64,000 nucleotides of DNA from Verrucomicrobiales bacterium (GCA_029213065.1 JARGPH010000007.1:71355-135354), one strand, 5' to 3'; positions 54,199-63,434 are shown, counted from the first letter of the stretch. The notes: generated by a model not told the origin, from the letters alone. Made by a program: numbers and translations.

Positions 54199-55875
54199 TT
54201 GTACTCCAACGAAACCTACCTCCTTGACCTCCTGCGTGAAGCGAATGTTTTTGATGAGGCGGCCCTCGAGGACGTCAATCATAAGAAGAAAAACCAGGAA
54301 TCCGTTTTAGAGGGACTTATCTCTCTCGGTCTCGTCACCGACGAGAAAATTGCTGAGATTTTGGCAGTCAACTCCGGTATGGAATACGTGGAGTTATCCA
54401 AGATGGAAATTGATCCATCGGTGGCCACGCAGGTTCCTGCTGATTCGGCGGTTCGCTTCAAGATCGTCCCCATCGCATATGGTAGTGGTAGTCTCGTCAT
54501 TGCGGTGACTGATCCGCTCGACTTTGACTCTCTGGATTCGGTCAGGCACGTGCTTTCGGTAGAGCCCGAATTCGTGGTCGCTTCCGATTCCGCGATCAGA
54601 CAGCGGCAGCTTGATTTCTATCAGGCTGAGCTCGATTCGGATCAGCTCGCAAAATTGGATTCAAATGCGATTTCAATGGTCGAGGCTGAGGGAGAGGGCG
54701 GTGATGCCCCCATCATCAAGATGGTCTATCAGATTCTTCAGGAGGCCTATCAAAATCGTGCTTCCGATATTCATATCGAGCCTCTCGAGGAGGAATTGCG
54801 AGTCCGGTATCGAATTGACGGCGCTCTGCACAAAGTTCAGAGTCACCCCCCCCGATTGCTTCCTTCTATCGTCAGCCGGATCAAGATCATGACCGGAACG
54901 ATGTCCATTGCTGAGAAGCGTATTCCTCAGGATGGCCGAATCCAGGCCAAGTTTGGCAGTGGCGACCTTGATCTTCGTGTTTCGACAGTCCCCACGAGTT
55001 GTGGCGAGAGCGTTGTCATGCGTATTCTCGATAAGAGTTCACTGACTCTCGGTCTTCCCCAGCTGGGCTTTTTCACTGATGATCAGGCCAATATGGAGGA
55101 GCTGATCAGGTTGCCTGATGGTATCATTCTCGTTACCGGTCCAACGGGTTCAGGTAAGACGACGACGCTCTACGCGTGTTTGAATACGATCAACAAACCG
55201 GATCGCAAGATCATCACGGTGGAGGATCCGGTTGAGTATCTGCTCTCGGGCATCAATCAGGTTCAGGTGAAGGAGTCCATTGGGATGAGCTTCGCAGCGG
55301 CGCTGCGGGCGATTCTGCGACAGGCGCCGAACATCATCATGATCGGGGAGATTCGAGATCTTGAAACGGCTTCGATTGCGATCAACGCCAGTCTCACCGG
55401 TCACTTGGTTTTCAGTACTCTTCACACCAATGACGCTCCCTCATCGGTCGCTCGACTTGCAGACATCGGAGTGAAGAAATTTCTTATTGCGAGTGCGGTG
55501 CGTTCCGTTCTCGCTCAGCGTCTTGTCAGGAACATTTGCCCCGATTGTGGTGAGGACGCAGAGATTACGCCGAAAGAAGTGAATGCTTTGCGTTTGTCTT
55601 CTGAACAGCTTTCCAAGGCTCAGATTCGAGCAGGCGCCGGGTGCCGGACCTGTCGGATGACGGGGTATAAGGGACGAAAAGGTCTTTTCGAAGTGTTTAA
55701 TATCGAAGAGGAGATCCGGCTGCTGATCAATGATGATGCTTCCTCGAATGTGTTGCGCAAAAGAGCGCGTGAACTGGGGATGCGGACGCTCCGTGAGGAT
55801 GGCGTAAGGAAGGTGCTGGCTGGTATTACCACCGCTGAGGAGGTCCTTCGGGTGACGATGGGAGACGAGGATTAA
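54199..55875 (+). CDS. Type II secretion/type IV pilus assembly ATPase (GspE/PilB family), copy 1
   Basis: The 558-residue hexameric ATPase has an N-terminal T2SSE_N/MshEN-type region, then the secretion ATPase core. Walker A GPTGSGKT is at about residues 312-319, the Asp box is near ITVEDPVEY and the Walker B/His region reads MIGEIRDLETA and STLHTND. The C-terminus has two CxxC pairs (CPDC, CRTC), a zinc motif usual in PilB/GspE. The start is TTG at 54199. It powers filament assembly or secretion. It is followed 38 bp later by a second ATPase of the same type, which is unusual unless one serves another filament. Confidence 0.93.
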   Translation: MYSNETYLLDLLREANVFDEAALEDVNHKKKNQESVLEGLISLGLVTDEKIAEILAVNSGMEYVELSKMEIDPSVATQVPADSAVRFKIVPIAYGSGSLVIAVTDPLDFDSLDSVRHVLSVEPEFVVASDSAIRQRQLDFYQAELDSDQLAKLDSNAISMVEAEGEGGDAPIIKMVYQILQEAYQNRASDIHIEPLEEELRVRYRIDGALHKVQSHPPRLLPSIVSRIKIMTGTMSIAEKRIPQDGRIQAKFGSGDLDLRVSTVPTSCGESVVMRILDKSSLTLGLPQLGFFTDDQANMEELIRLPDGIILVTGPTGSGKTTTLYACLNTINKPDRKIITVEDPVEYLLSGINQVQVKESIGMSFAAALRAILRQAPNIIMIGEIRDLETASIAINASLTGHLVFSTLHTNDAPSSVARLADIGVKKFLIASAVRSVLAQRLVRNICPDCGEDAEITPKEVNALRLSSEQLSKAQIRAGAGCRTCRMTGYKGRKGLFEVFNIEEEIRLLINDDASSNVLRKRARELGMRTLREDGVRKVLAGITTAEEVLRVTMGDED

Positions 55876-55913
55876 TTCGGGGGGAACAAACTTTAAATTT
55901 TTAACTACGTTAT

Positions 55914-57611
55914 ATGACGGTAGACAGTGTAATCGATCTCTTGATTTCAAGAGGACTGATAGACGAATCGCAGCGAGGTGACTACATCGTAGCCGCTCAC
56001 GAGAGCGGGAAGGATATCACCTTTGCGGTGGAGGAGATGGGAATCATTCAGAGAGATCAGCTCTTTCAGTTGGTCGCTCAGGATATTGGAGGCGAGTATT
56101 ATGACCTCAGTGAATTTGAGCCGGAGGAAGTGGTTTTGCGTTCTGTTCCCGCGGGAACAGCGAAGCTTTATCAGGCAATGCCGATTCAGTTTCTTGAGGG
56201 CGGGCTCCAGGTCGCGATCGCGAACCCGCTTGATCCTCAGAATCTGGAGGAACTCGGTTTCTCATTGAATCAGCAGATCATTCCCGCAGTTGCTCCGCCT
56301 GAGCAAATTGCCGAGTTGATTCAGCGTTGTTACTACGGAGGTGGTGATGCTGCCGACGGTGGCCCCGGGCCCGGGGCCGGTGAAAGTGATGCGCTTGCCT
56401 CAATTCGAGCTGAGGTCGCGGCCCTTTCGGAAGATGATCTTGAGGAGGAGTCAAACTCAGCTCCGATTATTCGTTACGTGGATTTGGTTCTTTTCCAGGC
56501 GATTAAAGAGAAGGCTTCCGATATTCACTTTGAGCCGTTTGAGGACGATTTTAAAATTCGCTATCGTGTCGATGGTGCTCTCTATGAGATGGCGCCTCCG
56601 CCGCAGCATTTGAAACAGGCGATCACCTCCCGTATCAAGGTGATGTCGGGACTGAATATTGCAGAAACGCGTATTCCACAGGATGGCCGTATCACTCAGG
56701 AGGTCAATGGCCAGCCGATCGATATGCGTGTTTCGTGTATGCCGACGGTTTTCGGTGAGAGTGTCGTTTTGCGGGTTCTCGATCGATCCAACGTAAACCT
56801 TGATCTCGAGGCGCTGAACCTTCAGCCGCACATTTACGAATATGTCATAGACGCGATTCATAAGCCCAACGGCATCTTTATCTGTACGGGGCCGACCGGT
56901 GCAGGGAAGACAACAACGCTCTATGCGTGTCTTCGCAAGATTAACACGGAGGACTCCAAGCTGCTCACGGCTGAGGATCCCGTGGAGTATGACATCGATG
57001 GTATCATGCAGGTTCCGGTTCAGGAATCTATCGGGATGAGCTTCGCCAAGGTGCTGCGAGCCTTCCTTCGTCAGGATCCTGACAGAATCCTGGTGGGGGA
57101 GATGCGTGACCTTGAGACGGCGCAGATCGCGATTCAGGCTTCCCTGACCGGTCACCTTGTCCTTTCCACGCTTCACACGAATGATTCGCCCGGTGCGGTT
57201 ACCCGTTTGATTGATATGGGGTGCGAGCCTTTCATGGTTTCGGCGACACTTGAGGGGATTTTAGGTCAGCGACTTTTGAGGCGGATTTGTCCCGATTGTA
57301 AGGTCGCCTACAAGCCCACTGCTGCCGTGCTTGCCCAGTTGGGGCTGTCTCAGGCTGATATCGGTGCGAACGAGTTTTATACCGGTCAAGGCTGTGACGC
57401 CTGTAACGACACCGGTTACAGAGGGCGTCAGGGGCTCTTCGAGCTGCTCGACATGTCCAATGCGATTCGGGAGCTGATTGCTCAGCGGGCCGCGACGGTT
57501 GTGATTAAGAAGAAGGCGGAGGAACTCGGGATGAAGACTCTCCGTGAGGATGGTATTAGAAATATTTTTGAAGGGATCACGACCATTGAAGAGGTGTTGA
57601 AATACACTTGA
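55914..57611 (+). CDS. Type II secretion/type IV pilus assembly ATPase (GspE/PilB family), copy 2
   Basis: The 565-residue ATPase has the same domain order as its neighbour: an N-terminal MshEN-type region, a Gly/Pro/Asp-rich linker (about residues 145-160), then the core with Walker A GPTGAGKT at about residues 325-332, TAEDPVEY, LVGEMRDLETA and STLHTND. Zinc-type CxxC pairs (CPDC, CDAC) are at the C-terminus. It is 38 bp after copy 1 and about 90 bp before the PilC/GspF gene, so all three are probably co-transcribed. The two copies differ enough that they are not a recent duplication. Confidence 0.93.
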   Translation: MTVDSVIDLLISRGLIDESQRGDYIVAAHESGKDITFAVEEMGIIQRDQLFQLVAQDIGGEYYDLSEFEPEEVVLRSVPAGTAKLYQAMPIQFLEGGLQVAIANPLDPQNLEELGFSLNQQIIPAVAPPEQIAELIQRCYYGGGDAADGGPGPGAGESDALASIRAEVAALSEDDLEEESNSAPIIRYVDLVLFQAIKEKASDIHFEPFEDDFKIRYRVDGALYEMAPPPQHLKQAITSRIKVMSGLNIAETRIPQDGRITQEVNGQPIDMRVSCMPTVFGESVVLRVLDRSNVNLDLEALNLQPHIYEYVIDAIHKPNGIFICTGPTGAGKTTTLYACLRKINTEDSKLLTAEDPVEYDIDGIMQVPVQESIGMSFAKVLRAFLRQDPDRILVGEMRDLETAQIAIQASLTGHLVLSTLHTNDSPGAVTRLIDMGCEPFMVSATLEGILGQRLLRRICPDCKVAYKPTAAVLAQLGLSQADIGANEFYTGQGCDACNDTGYRGRQGLFELLDMSNAIRELIAQRAATVVIKKKAEELGMKTLREDGIRNIFEGITTIEEVLKYT

Positions 57612-57701
57612 TCAGCAGTGATCGCTTTTTTCCATCGACATCAATGTCGTGGAGTGACTAATCTTAGGAAATTTAAACGTTAAGACACTAACAGATACGC
57701 T

Positions 57702-58976
57702 ATGGCGAATTTTGAATACATTGCTCTCGATGCGAAGGGCGAAGAGACGACTGGATCGATCAGCGCGAAGGACGAGGCGGATGCCATCGGTCAGCTGAGG
57801 AAGAGCGGTCTCTATCCGACTCAAGTGGCTGCTGCCGGAAAGGGCGGCGTCTCAGGCTCTGCGAAGCGGAAAGCGAAAAAGGGGCAGAAAGCGAACGGTA
57901 AGAAGGGCAGCGGTGCCGGTGGCAAGGTGAAGGGTAAAATCCTCATGATTTTCACGCGCCAGCTCGCGACTCTGGTTGATGCAGGTCTTCCCCTTCTGCG
58001 TGGGCTTTCCGTTCTCGGAAAACAGGAGAAAAACCGGGTCATGGCAGGAACGATTAATCACCTTGCCGATTCCGTTGCGGGTGGTTCCACTTTCTCGGAA
58101 AGTCTCGGACAGCATCCGAAAATCTTCGATAAACTTTATGTGAACATGGTGAAGGCCGGCGAGCTCGGCGGTGTTCTTGAGCTGGTTCTGATTCGTCTGG
58201 CTGAGTATCAGGAAAAGGCTCAAAAGCTGAAGAACCGGATTGTTGCGGCGATGGTTTATCCGATCATCGTGATCGTGATCGCTGTTGCGATTTTGATCTT
58301 CCTCATGGCGGTCATCGTTCCACGATTCGAGAAGATTTTCGCGGAGATGCTCGGGGACAAGCCGTTGCCCGGAATTACTCAGTTTGTGATCGGGATTTCC
58401 CGCTTCGTGCAGGGGAACATGATCATTATCGTGGTGGGTTCCGCCGTCTTCTACGCGGCCTGGATTGCCTTCAGTAAAACCAAGGGTGGTCGCAAAATTA
58501 TCGATCGCTGGAAGCTGTTTATTCCCGTGTTTGGTCCCGTTGCTCTCAAAGGTGGTATTTCCCGCTTTACCCGAACTCTCGGAACGCTCGTCACCAGTGG
58601 TGTTCCAATTCTTCAGGCGCTTAATATCACACGGGATACGGCAGGAAATGTTGTCATCTCGGATGCGATTGACAAGGTTCACGAAGCGGTTCGTGAAGGT
58701 GAATCAGTGGTCGCCCCGCTCGAGGCGAGTAAGATCTTCCCTCCCATGGTTATCAGTATGGTCGATGTTGGCGAAGAGACCGGTCAGTTGCCTGACATGC
58801 TTCTTAAGATCGCCGACGTTTACGATGATGAAGTCGATAACGCTGTTGATGCAATGACGGCGATGATCGAGCCCATCATGATTGTCTTTCTTGCAGGAAT
58901 TGTCGGAACGATCGTGGTTGCCCTTTTCATGCCGATGATCTCTATCATCACAGAAATGAACAATGCGGCTGGCTAA
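57702..58976 (+). CDS. Type IV pilus/type II secretion inner-membrane platform protein (PilC/GspF)
   Basis: The 424-residue platform protein opens with the short N-terminal YIALDAKGEETTGSISAKDE motif. Its middle and C-terminal halves each carry a T2SSF repeat: FTRQLATLVDAGLPLLRGLS and FTRTLGTLVTSGVPILQALN. Membrane helices are near AMVYPIIVIVIAVAILIFLM, at about residue 245, and at the C-terminus (MIVFLAGIVGTIVVALFM). A basic Lys/Gly-rich linker (residues about 45-78) is unusual. It connects the ATPases at 54-57.6 kb to the pseudopilin gene downstream. Confidence 0.94.
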   Translation: MANFEYIALDAKGEETTGSISAKDEADAIGQLRKSGLYPTQVAAAGKGGVSGSAKRKAKKGQKANGKKGSGAGGKVKGKILMIFTRQLATLVDAGLPLLRGLSVLGKQEKNRVMAGTINHLADSVAGGSTFSESLGQHPKIFDKLYVNMVKAGELGGVLELVLIRLAEYQEKAQKLKNRIVAAMVYPIIVIVIAVAILIFLMAVIVPRFEKIFAEMLGDKPLPGITQFVIGISRFVQGNMIIIVVGSAVFYAAWIAFSKTKGGRKIIDRWKLFIPVFGPVALKGGISRFTRTLGTLVTSGVPILQALNITRDTAGNVVISDAIDKVHEAVREGESVVAPLEASKIFPPMVISMVDVGEETGQLPDMLLKIADVYDDEVDNAVDAMTAMIEPIMIVFLAGIVGTIVVALFMPMISIITEMNNAAG

Positions 58977-59015
58977 TCTGAGGAAAAGAAAAGCCGGTGA
59001 ATGTTTTACAATGTA

Positions 59016-59045
59016 TTGACATAGTGAATCCCGCCTTGCTACACT
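59016..59045 (+). promoter_or_regulatory. Strong promoter-like sequence directly before the pseudopilin gene
   Basis: TTGACA (59016-59021), 18 bp, TACACT (59040-59045). The ATG of the pseudopilin follows 6 bp after the -10 element, at the expected transcription start. No ribosome-binding site is present, so a leaderless transcript is possible. Confidence 0.5.
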
Positions 59046-59051
59046 GATAAA

Positions 59052-59648
59052 ATGAAATTGACTCGTCGTTCAAAAGGCTCACGCGGCTTCAGCTTGATTG
59101 AGCTGATGGTCGTGGTTGCCATCATGGTGGTTCTCGCAGGACTCCTCATCGGCTCATTGCCCGGAATTCAAACCAGAATCAACCGGGGGAAAGTGGAGGC
59201 GTTTATTGCAGAGCTGGAATCGGGACTTTCGCGTTATCAGATCGATAACGGGGCTTATCCTCAGAATCCGCCTACCGGCACCAGTGCTGATGCTCGCGAT
59301 TCGAGTGGAATTGAAGGCGCGAAAGTGCTCTACAAACATCTCTCCGGAGATTGGGGGGAGACCGGTTCTGCTGTCGATGAAACGAACAAAGACGAGAAGA
59401 TTTACGTGAACAAGTTGGATTACGAGGGCAATAAGAATTCGAAAGAGCCCCGAGCTATCAGCATCGGTGGTGCTTTCATGGTGGTTGATTCCTACGGCAA
59501 CCCTATTCGTTATCTGGCTCAGCCGCCGAACATCACGGTGGATGAGAGGAAGACTTATAATCCGACCTATGATATCTGGTCGATCACAGATGCTGATCCC
59601 ATTTCAGAGGAGGAACAGTCCCGTCACATCACAAACTGGCAAAACTAG
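59052..59648 (+). CDS. GspG/type II secretion major pseudopilin-like protein
   Basis: The 198-residue protein has a prepilin-type leader ending SRG, then FSLIELMVVVAIMVVLAGLL. The G/F cut site and Glu at +5 match the PilD/GspO substrate motif. The rest resembles GspG: KVEAFIAELESGLSRYQIDNGAYPQNPPTG, NPIRYLA, and a C-terminal stretch around PTYDIWSITD similar to its Ca-binding loop. Secreted or assembled into a short pseudopilus. It is 75 bp after PilC/GspF, and a promoter-like sequence just ahead of the start (59016-59045) suggests extra expression. Confidence 0.93.
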   Translation: MKLTRRSKGSRGFSLIELMVVVAIMVVLAGLLIGSLPGIQTRINRGKVEAFIAELESGLSRYQIDNGAYPQNPPTGTSADARDSSGIEGAKVLYKHLSGDWGETGSAVDETNKDEKIYVNKLDYEGNKNSKEPRAISIGGAFMVVDSYGNPIRYLAQPPNITVDERKTYNPTYDIWSITDADPISEEEQSRHITNWQN

Positions 59649-59714
59649 GTTCTGCGAAACGACGGGCGGGGCTTTTACCGGCTTCCGGGCATCGTCTTTT
59701 AAGAACGAATTGCG

Positions 59715-61361
59715 CTACGGTATCGTCATGACTTCCTCCGCCAGCTGGAGGAACTTCTGTCGCTGAGGGGCATCCTTTTCGTTCAAATGAGTTCCCGCCA
59801 TTTGGAGCAGTGTATTCATTTTTGACTCCCAGTTGAAGGGCTCGTCATCGAGACTTCCGCTGTGATCGTTGATCCAGGTGAATCGTTTCCAGTCAAACAT
59901 CCAGGCGGCCAGCGACGGGAAAAATTTGGAGCTGAGGCGTTCGAGGATTGAATGCCAACTGTTTCGCGTGAGATAGTGTTCGGGTGGGGTTTCCACGCGG
60001 ATGCGGATATCCCAGGCGGGCCACTTCTCGAAATTCTCTTCCAACACACTTTGCCATCGAGGCTTACTTTCCGCGGTGTCGAAGTGCAGTTGAATTTGCC
60101 AGGGGGATCGGAGTTCCAGTGGAAAGTCGGCGGTCTCGAACTGGGCAATGGCGCGATGAATCCGATGAAGGATAGAAAGCGCTTCTTCGGGTGCTATTCC
60201 CGACTTCGCCATCATCAGAGAGGGCAGCGGGATCCCGAATTCCCCGTCAGAAACGAGGCTGGTGTATTCCGCTTCGCATGTCATTGAGCGGATCCGGATT
60301 CCATTGTGGTGCGTCTTGAGAAACGGGATCGTCATTTTGCGATTGATGGTCTCAATGACGGAATGAGAGAACCAGTGTTCGGGAGTGGTGAAGTATATCA
60401 CGGTGTCGGCGGCACCTTTCGCAGCCGGTGATCTCCCCAAGGCAACAAAGCCTGAAAAGGATTCCTGAATCTGGCTGGTCGAGATTTTAAACGACGCATC
60501 ATCGCCGGCGGCCTTCGTGTATTCCTTTCGAATCAGGCTGGTTACTGAGGTTCTCGGGAACTCGAATTCAGTCAGAATTCTCGGGATCTGTGTGGGGAGT
60601 TTTTGTTCAAGGTCTTTGAGCTCCTGACGAAGAAGGGATTCAAGTTGTCCGAATTTTTGAGGGAGGTTCAGTTCGCTGTGTTGAGCGAATGATTTGAAAA
60701 GCGCGCTCATTTTCCGTGTCAGAGCGGTGAGGGGATTCTTACGGTCGCGCCTCGATGCGCTGCTGGAAAAGAGAAGCGAATTGGAAATGAAGCGGGTCAG
60801 CTCATCTCTCCAGAATTCCCAGAGGCGGAAATCGCTCATGGGGGACTCCTCCCGCAACACTGCGTAGGCGATCCTGAGGCGGGCACGCAGTCTAATTCCG
60901 TCTTCCGCATAGACTGCGAAATCCTGCAGCCGGATGTTGGAGAGTATTCTCGGGTAGTCGACAAAGACTTTCAGATTGCCGGCGAGATCGAGGAGCAGCT
61001 TGATCGCGCTTCCGCTTTCGAGTTTGTTCTGCCGCGGGACGAACTCCATGATGGGTTCCCCGTCGATGTAGTTGCAGGCGAGCTCAGCCCCGGCTTTTTC
61101 GATACTGAAGTTGAATGAGAGAGCCGGTTTTCTGTCGCGCTTCTCTGCCGCATTGGCGAGTCGAACCCGCTGCTCGATGGATTCGAGATAACGTTTCTCA
61201 AGAGTCGAAACACTCCCGGTGTAGAACCGGAGTCCCGGTGTTTCCGAGTCTCGCTCTCTGACCAGTCTCGCTTTCCAGGGGAGGGGGAGCTTCCCGGCAT
61301 TGCAGAAGTCATCGTTAAGCTCATCATGTAGAATGATGAGATCGGTGGATGACTCCGGCAT
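59715..61361 (-). CDS. Protein of unknown function, possible pseudokinase-like N-terminal region
   Basis: The 548-residue protein has no signal or membrane segment. It is rich in Arg, Glu and Leu. Around residues 125-175 the order of an LLLDLAGNLKVFV helix, DYPRILSNIRLQDFAVYAED and RLRARLRIAYAV loosely follows the catalytic-loop region of serine/threonine kinase folds (helix, loop with N, strand), but no HRD, DFG or P-loop is present. The C-terminal region is unrecognised. It is encoded opposite the pilus cluster and convergent with the pseudopilin gene. A kinase-fold origin is only a guess. Confidence 0.6.
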   Translation of the reverse strand: MPESSTDLIILHDELNDDFCNAGKLPLPWKARLVRERDSETPGLRFYTGSVSTLEKRYLESIEQRVRLANAAEKRDRKPALSFNFSIEKAGAELACNYIDGEPIMEFVPRQNKLESGSAIKLLLDLAGNLKVFVDYPRILSNIRLQDFAVYAEDGIRLRARLRIAYAVLREESPMSDFRLWEFWRDELTRFISNSLLFSSSASRRDRKNPLTALTRKMSALFKSFAQHSELNLPQKFGQLESLLRQELKDLEQKLPTQIPRILTEFEFPRTSVTSLIRKEYTKAAGDDASFKISTSQIQESFSGFVALGRSPAAKGAADTVIYFTTPEHWFSHSVIETINRKMTIPFLKTHHNGIRIRSMTCEAEYTSLVSDGEFGIPLPSLMMAKSGIAPEEALSILHRIHRAIAQFETADFPLELRSPWQIQLHFDTAESKPRWQSVLEENFEKWPAWDIRIRVETPPEHYLTRNSWHSILERLSSKFFPSLAAWMFDWKRFTWINDHSGSLDDEPFNWESKMNTLLQMAGTHLNEKDAPQRQKFLQLAEEVMTIP

Positions 61362-61402
61362 CGTTAATCAATGGCTCTGCGCAACAATAATGAATCACCA
61401 AC

Positions 61403-61789
61403 CTAGTCGCGAGGGGTGTAGTCAAATACGAACACTTTTTCGAGGCGTGGTTTAATCAATTCGACGAATTTTTTGTGCTCGGGATGTGGCAGGTAAACTT
61501 CGAGACCTTCCTTGTTTCTAAAGGTAACGAGAAAGGAATGTGTGAAGCCGTCGTTGAGCGGTTCGATGTTCTCAGAGGTTCCCCATTCGATGTCGACGAT
61601 TGTATCAATCTTGTTTTTAAGCTCCATGAATTCACCAATGATCTCCATATACTGATGTTCAGTGGTGTCCTCTTTGAACTGGAATGAAACGAAATGGCGG
61701 AAGGTTTCCTCTGCATTGGCGCTCTGAAGAGTGAGCGAAGCAGCGATGGCAAGTGAAACGATTATAACCAGCGATTGAATTTTTTTCAT
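61403..61789 (-). CDS. Dabb (stress-responsive A/B barrel) protein with signal peptide
   Basis: The 128-residue protein from the ATG at 61789 has a signal peptide (MKKIQSLVIIVSLAIAASL, ending SANA) followed by the Dabb domain: RHFVSFQFKEDTTEHQ, DIEWGTSENIEPLNDGF, HSFLVTFRNKEGLEVYLPH and PEHKKFVELI. These are the dimeric alpha/beta barrel blocks. Exported Dabb proteins are common in PVC bacteria; their ligands are unknown. It is 52 bp from the divergent pgi gene, so the two share a short promoter space. Confidence 0.92.
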   Translation of the reverse strand: MKKIQSLVIIVSLAIAASLTLQSANAEETFRHFVSFQFKEDTTEHQYMEIIGEFMELKNKIDTIVDIEWGTSENIEPLNDGFTHSFLVTFRNKEGLEVYLPHPEHKKFVELIKPRLEKVFVFDYTPRD

Positions 61790-61841
61790 AGCGAAACCCT
61801 TTGCCAAAGGGGATGGTCTGTCGATCATAAAAGCACAAATC

Positions 61842-63413
61842 ATGAGCACTTGGGACACCTACAAAAATTCCGTTATTCGTTACCCTGAGCTGGGTTTCGC
61901 CCTCGATTACAGCCGTATGGATGCGCCGGCGGAATGGTCGAGTGAGATGCAGTCAAAAATTGACCGGGCTTTTGCTGATCTTGTCGCAATCGAGAGGGGC
62001 GACATCATGAACCCGGACGAAGGTCGTGCGGTTGGTCACTACTGGTTGAGAAATACGGCGATTGCCCCTGAAGAGGAAGGCAAGTGGATTGAAGCGGTGA
62101 ACGCGAAAGTGAAGGACTTTGCTTCCGCCGTTCTGTCCGGTGAGATTACGGCTCCCAACAATAAGACCTTCCGTCATATTCTTCTCGTTGGCATTGGTGG
62201 CTCCGCTCTGGGGCCTCAACTGATTTCAAAAGCGTTGCTTCCTCCAAATGCACCTCTCGATATCCGTTTCCTCGATAACACTGATCCGGGCGGTATTGAT
62301 GACGTCGTTGCAGAGCTCGGTGCGGGTCTCGCTGAGACGCTCGTCATTGTGATTTCAAAGTCCGGGGGGACGGCCGAAACCCGGAATGGAATGCTCGAAA
62401 CAGAAGCTGCGTTCAAGGCGCGTGGGCTCGATTTCTCCAAGCACGCTGTCGCTGTCACGGGAGAGGGGAGCAAGCTCGACAAACACGCCGGGGCGGAAGG
62501 ATGGATCACCCGGATTCCGATGTCGGACTGGATCGGTGGCCGGACTTCAATCATGAGCGCTGTGGGCCTTCTTCCCTCTGCGCTGCTCGGGCTCGACATC
62601 GATGGTTTCCTCGAAGGTGCTGCGCAGATGGACGCGAAGACCCGTGTCGCTGATCCTGCGGTCAACGCCTCGATGATTCTTGCTTTGATGTGGTATCACG
62701 CCGGTGATGGTGTCGGGAAAAAAGACATGGTGATCTTGCCTTACAGTGACCGCCTTGATCTCATGAGCAAATACCTCCAGCAGCTCGTTATGGAATCGCT
62801 CGGGAAAGAGTTCGAGCTCGGAAACGAGAAGCGGGTAAATCAGGGGATTGCCGTCTATGGAAACAAGGGTTCCACCGATCAGCACGCCTACGTGCAGCAG
62901 CTCCGCGATGGTTTGAATAACTTTTTTGCGACCTTCATCGAAGTTCGGCAGACCCGTTCCGGCGAGTCGATGCAAGTCGATGATATGGGGGCAACGAGTG
63001 CCGATTACCTGCAGGGATTTCTGCGCGGAACCCGCGATGCCCTCTACGAAAGCGGGCGTCTCTCCCTGACTCTCTCCCTCGACAAAGTCGATTCCCGTTC
63101 GCTGGGTATGCTCATCGGTCTGTTCGAGCGGGCTGTTTCGTTTTACGCCAGTCTCGTGAACATCAATGCCTATCACCAACCGGGCGTTGAAGCGGGTAAG
63201 AAAGCCGCCGGCGATTTTCTCGATCTCCTTTCACGGGTGAAAAATCACCTCGCTGAGACAGGTTCAAGCGGCGTCACTGCCGCGGCGATGGCGTCCAATC
63301 TCGGCGAGAGTGACATCGAGCAAGTTTATCATGCCTTGAATCACCTCGCCGCGAATGGCTTTTGCAATCGTGATGAGGCCGGAGCTCCTGACGAAGATAC
63401 CTTCAGGTGTTAG
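61842..63413 (+). CDS. pgi: Glucose-6-phosphate isomerase
   Basis: The 523-residue cytosolic enzyme interconverts glucose 6-phosphate and fructose 6-phosphate. ILLVGIGGSALGPQL and VIVISKSGGTAETRNGM form the first SIS domain. The second SIS domain includes ILPYSDRLDLMSKYLQQLVM, NQGIAVYGNKGSTDQHAYVQQ (the sugar-phosphate His/Lys region) and a Glu/His-containing catalytic region near GSTDQHAYVQQLRDG. The C-terminal region is shorter than in plant-type enzymes. The start at 61842 has no clear ribosome-binding site. It is followed by a stem-loop terminator. Confidence 0.95.
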   Translation: MSTWDTYKNSVIRYPELGFALDYSRMDAPAEWSSEMQSKIDRAFADLVAIERGDIMNPDEGRAVGHYWLRNTAIAPEEEGKWIEAVNAKVKDFASAVLSGEITAPNNKTFRHILLVGIGGSALGPQLISKALLPPNAPLDIRFLDNTDPGGIDDVVAELGAGLAETLVIVISKSGGTAETRNGMLETEAAFKARGLDFSKHAVAVTGEGSKLDKHAGAEGWITRIPMSDWIGGRTSIMSAVGLLPSALLGLDIDGFLEGAAQMDAKTRVADPAVNASMILALMWYHAGDGVGKKDMVILPYSDRLDLMSKYLQQLVMESLGKEFELGNEKRVNQGIAVYGNKGSTDQHAYVQQLRDGLNNFFATFIEVRQTRSGESMQVDDMGATSADYLQGFLRGTRDALYESGRLSLTLSLDKVDSRSLGMLIGLFERAVSFYASLVNINAYHQPGVEAGKKAAGDFLDLLSRVKNHLAETGSSGVTAAAMASNLGESDIEQVYHALNHLAANGFCNRDEAGAPDEDTFRC

Positions 63414-63434
63414 GGCGGGGGGCTAACCTTTTTT
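63409..63434. terminator. Terminator hairpin overlapping both stop codons of convergent genes
   Basis: GTTAG (63409-63413) pairs with CTAAC (63423-63427) around a 9-nt G-rich loop, then C and TTTTTT (63429-63434). The left arm contains the pgi stop TAG and the right arm contains the stop (TAG on the minus strand) of the next gene. The T-run suits the plus strand. Confidence 0.55.
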
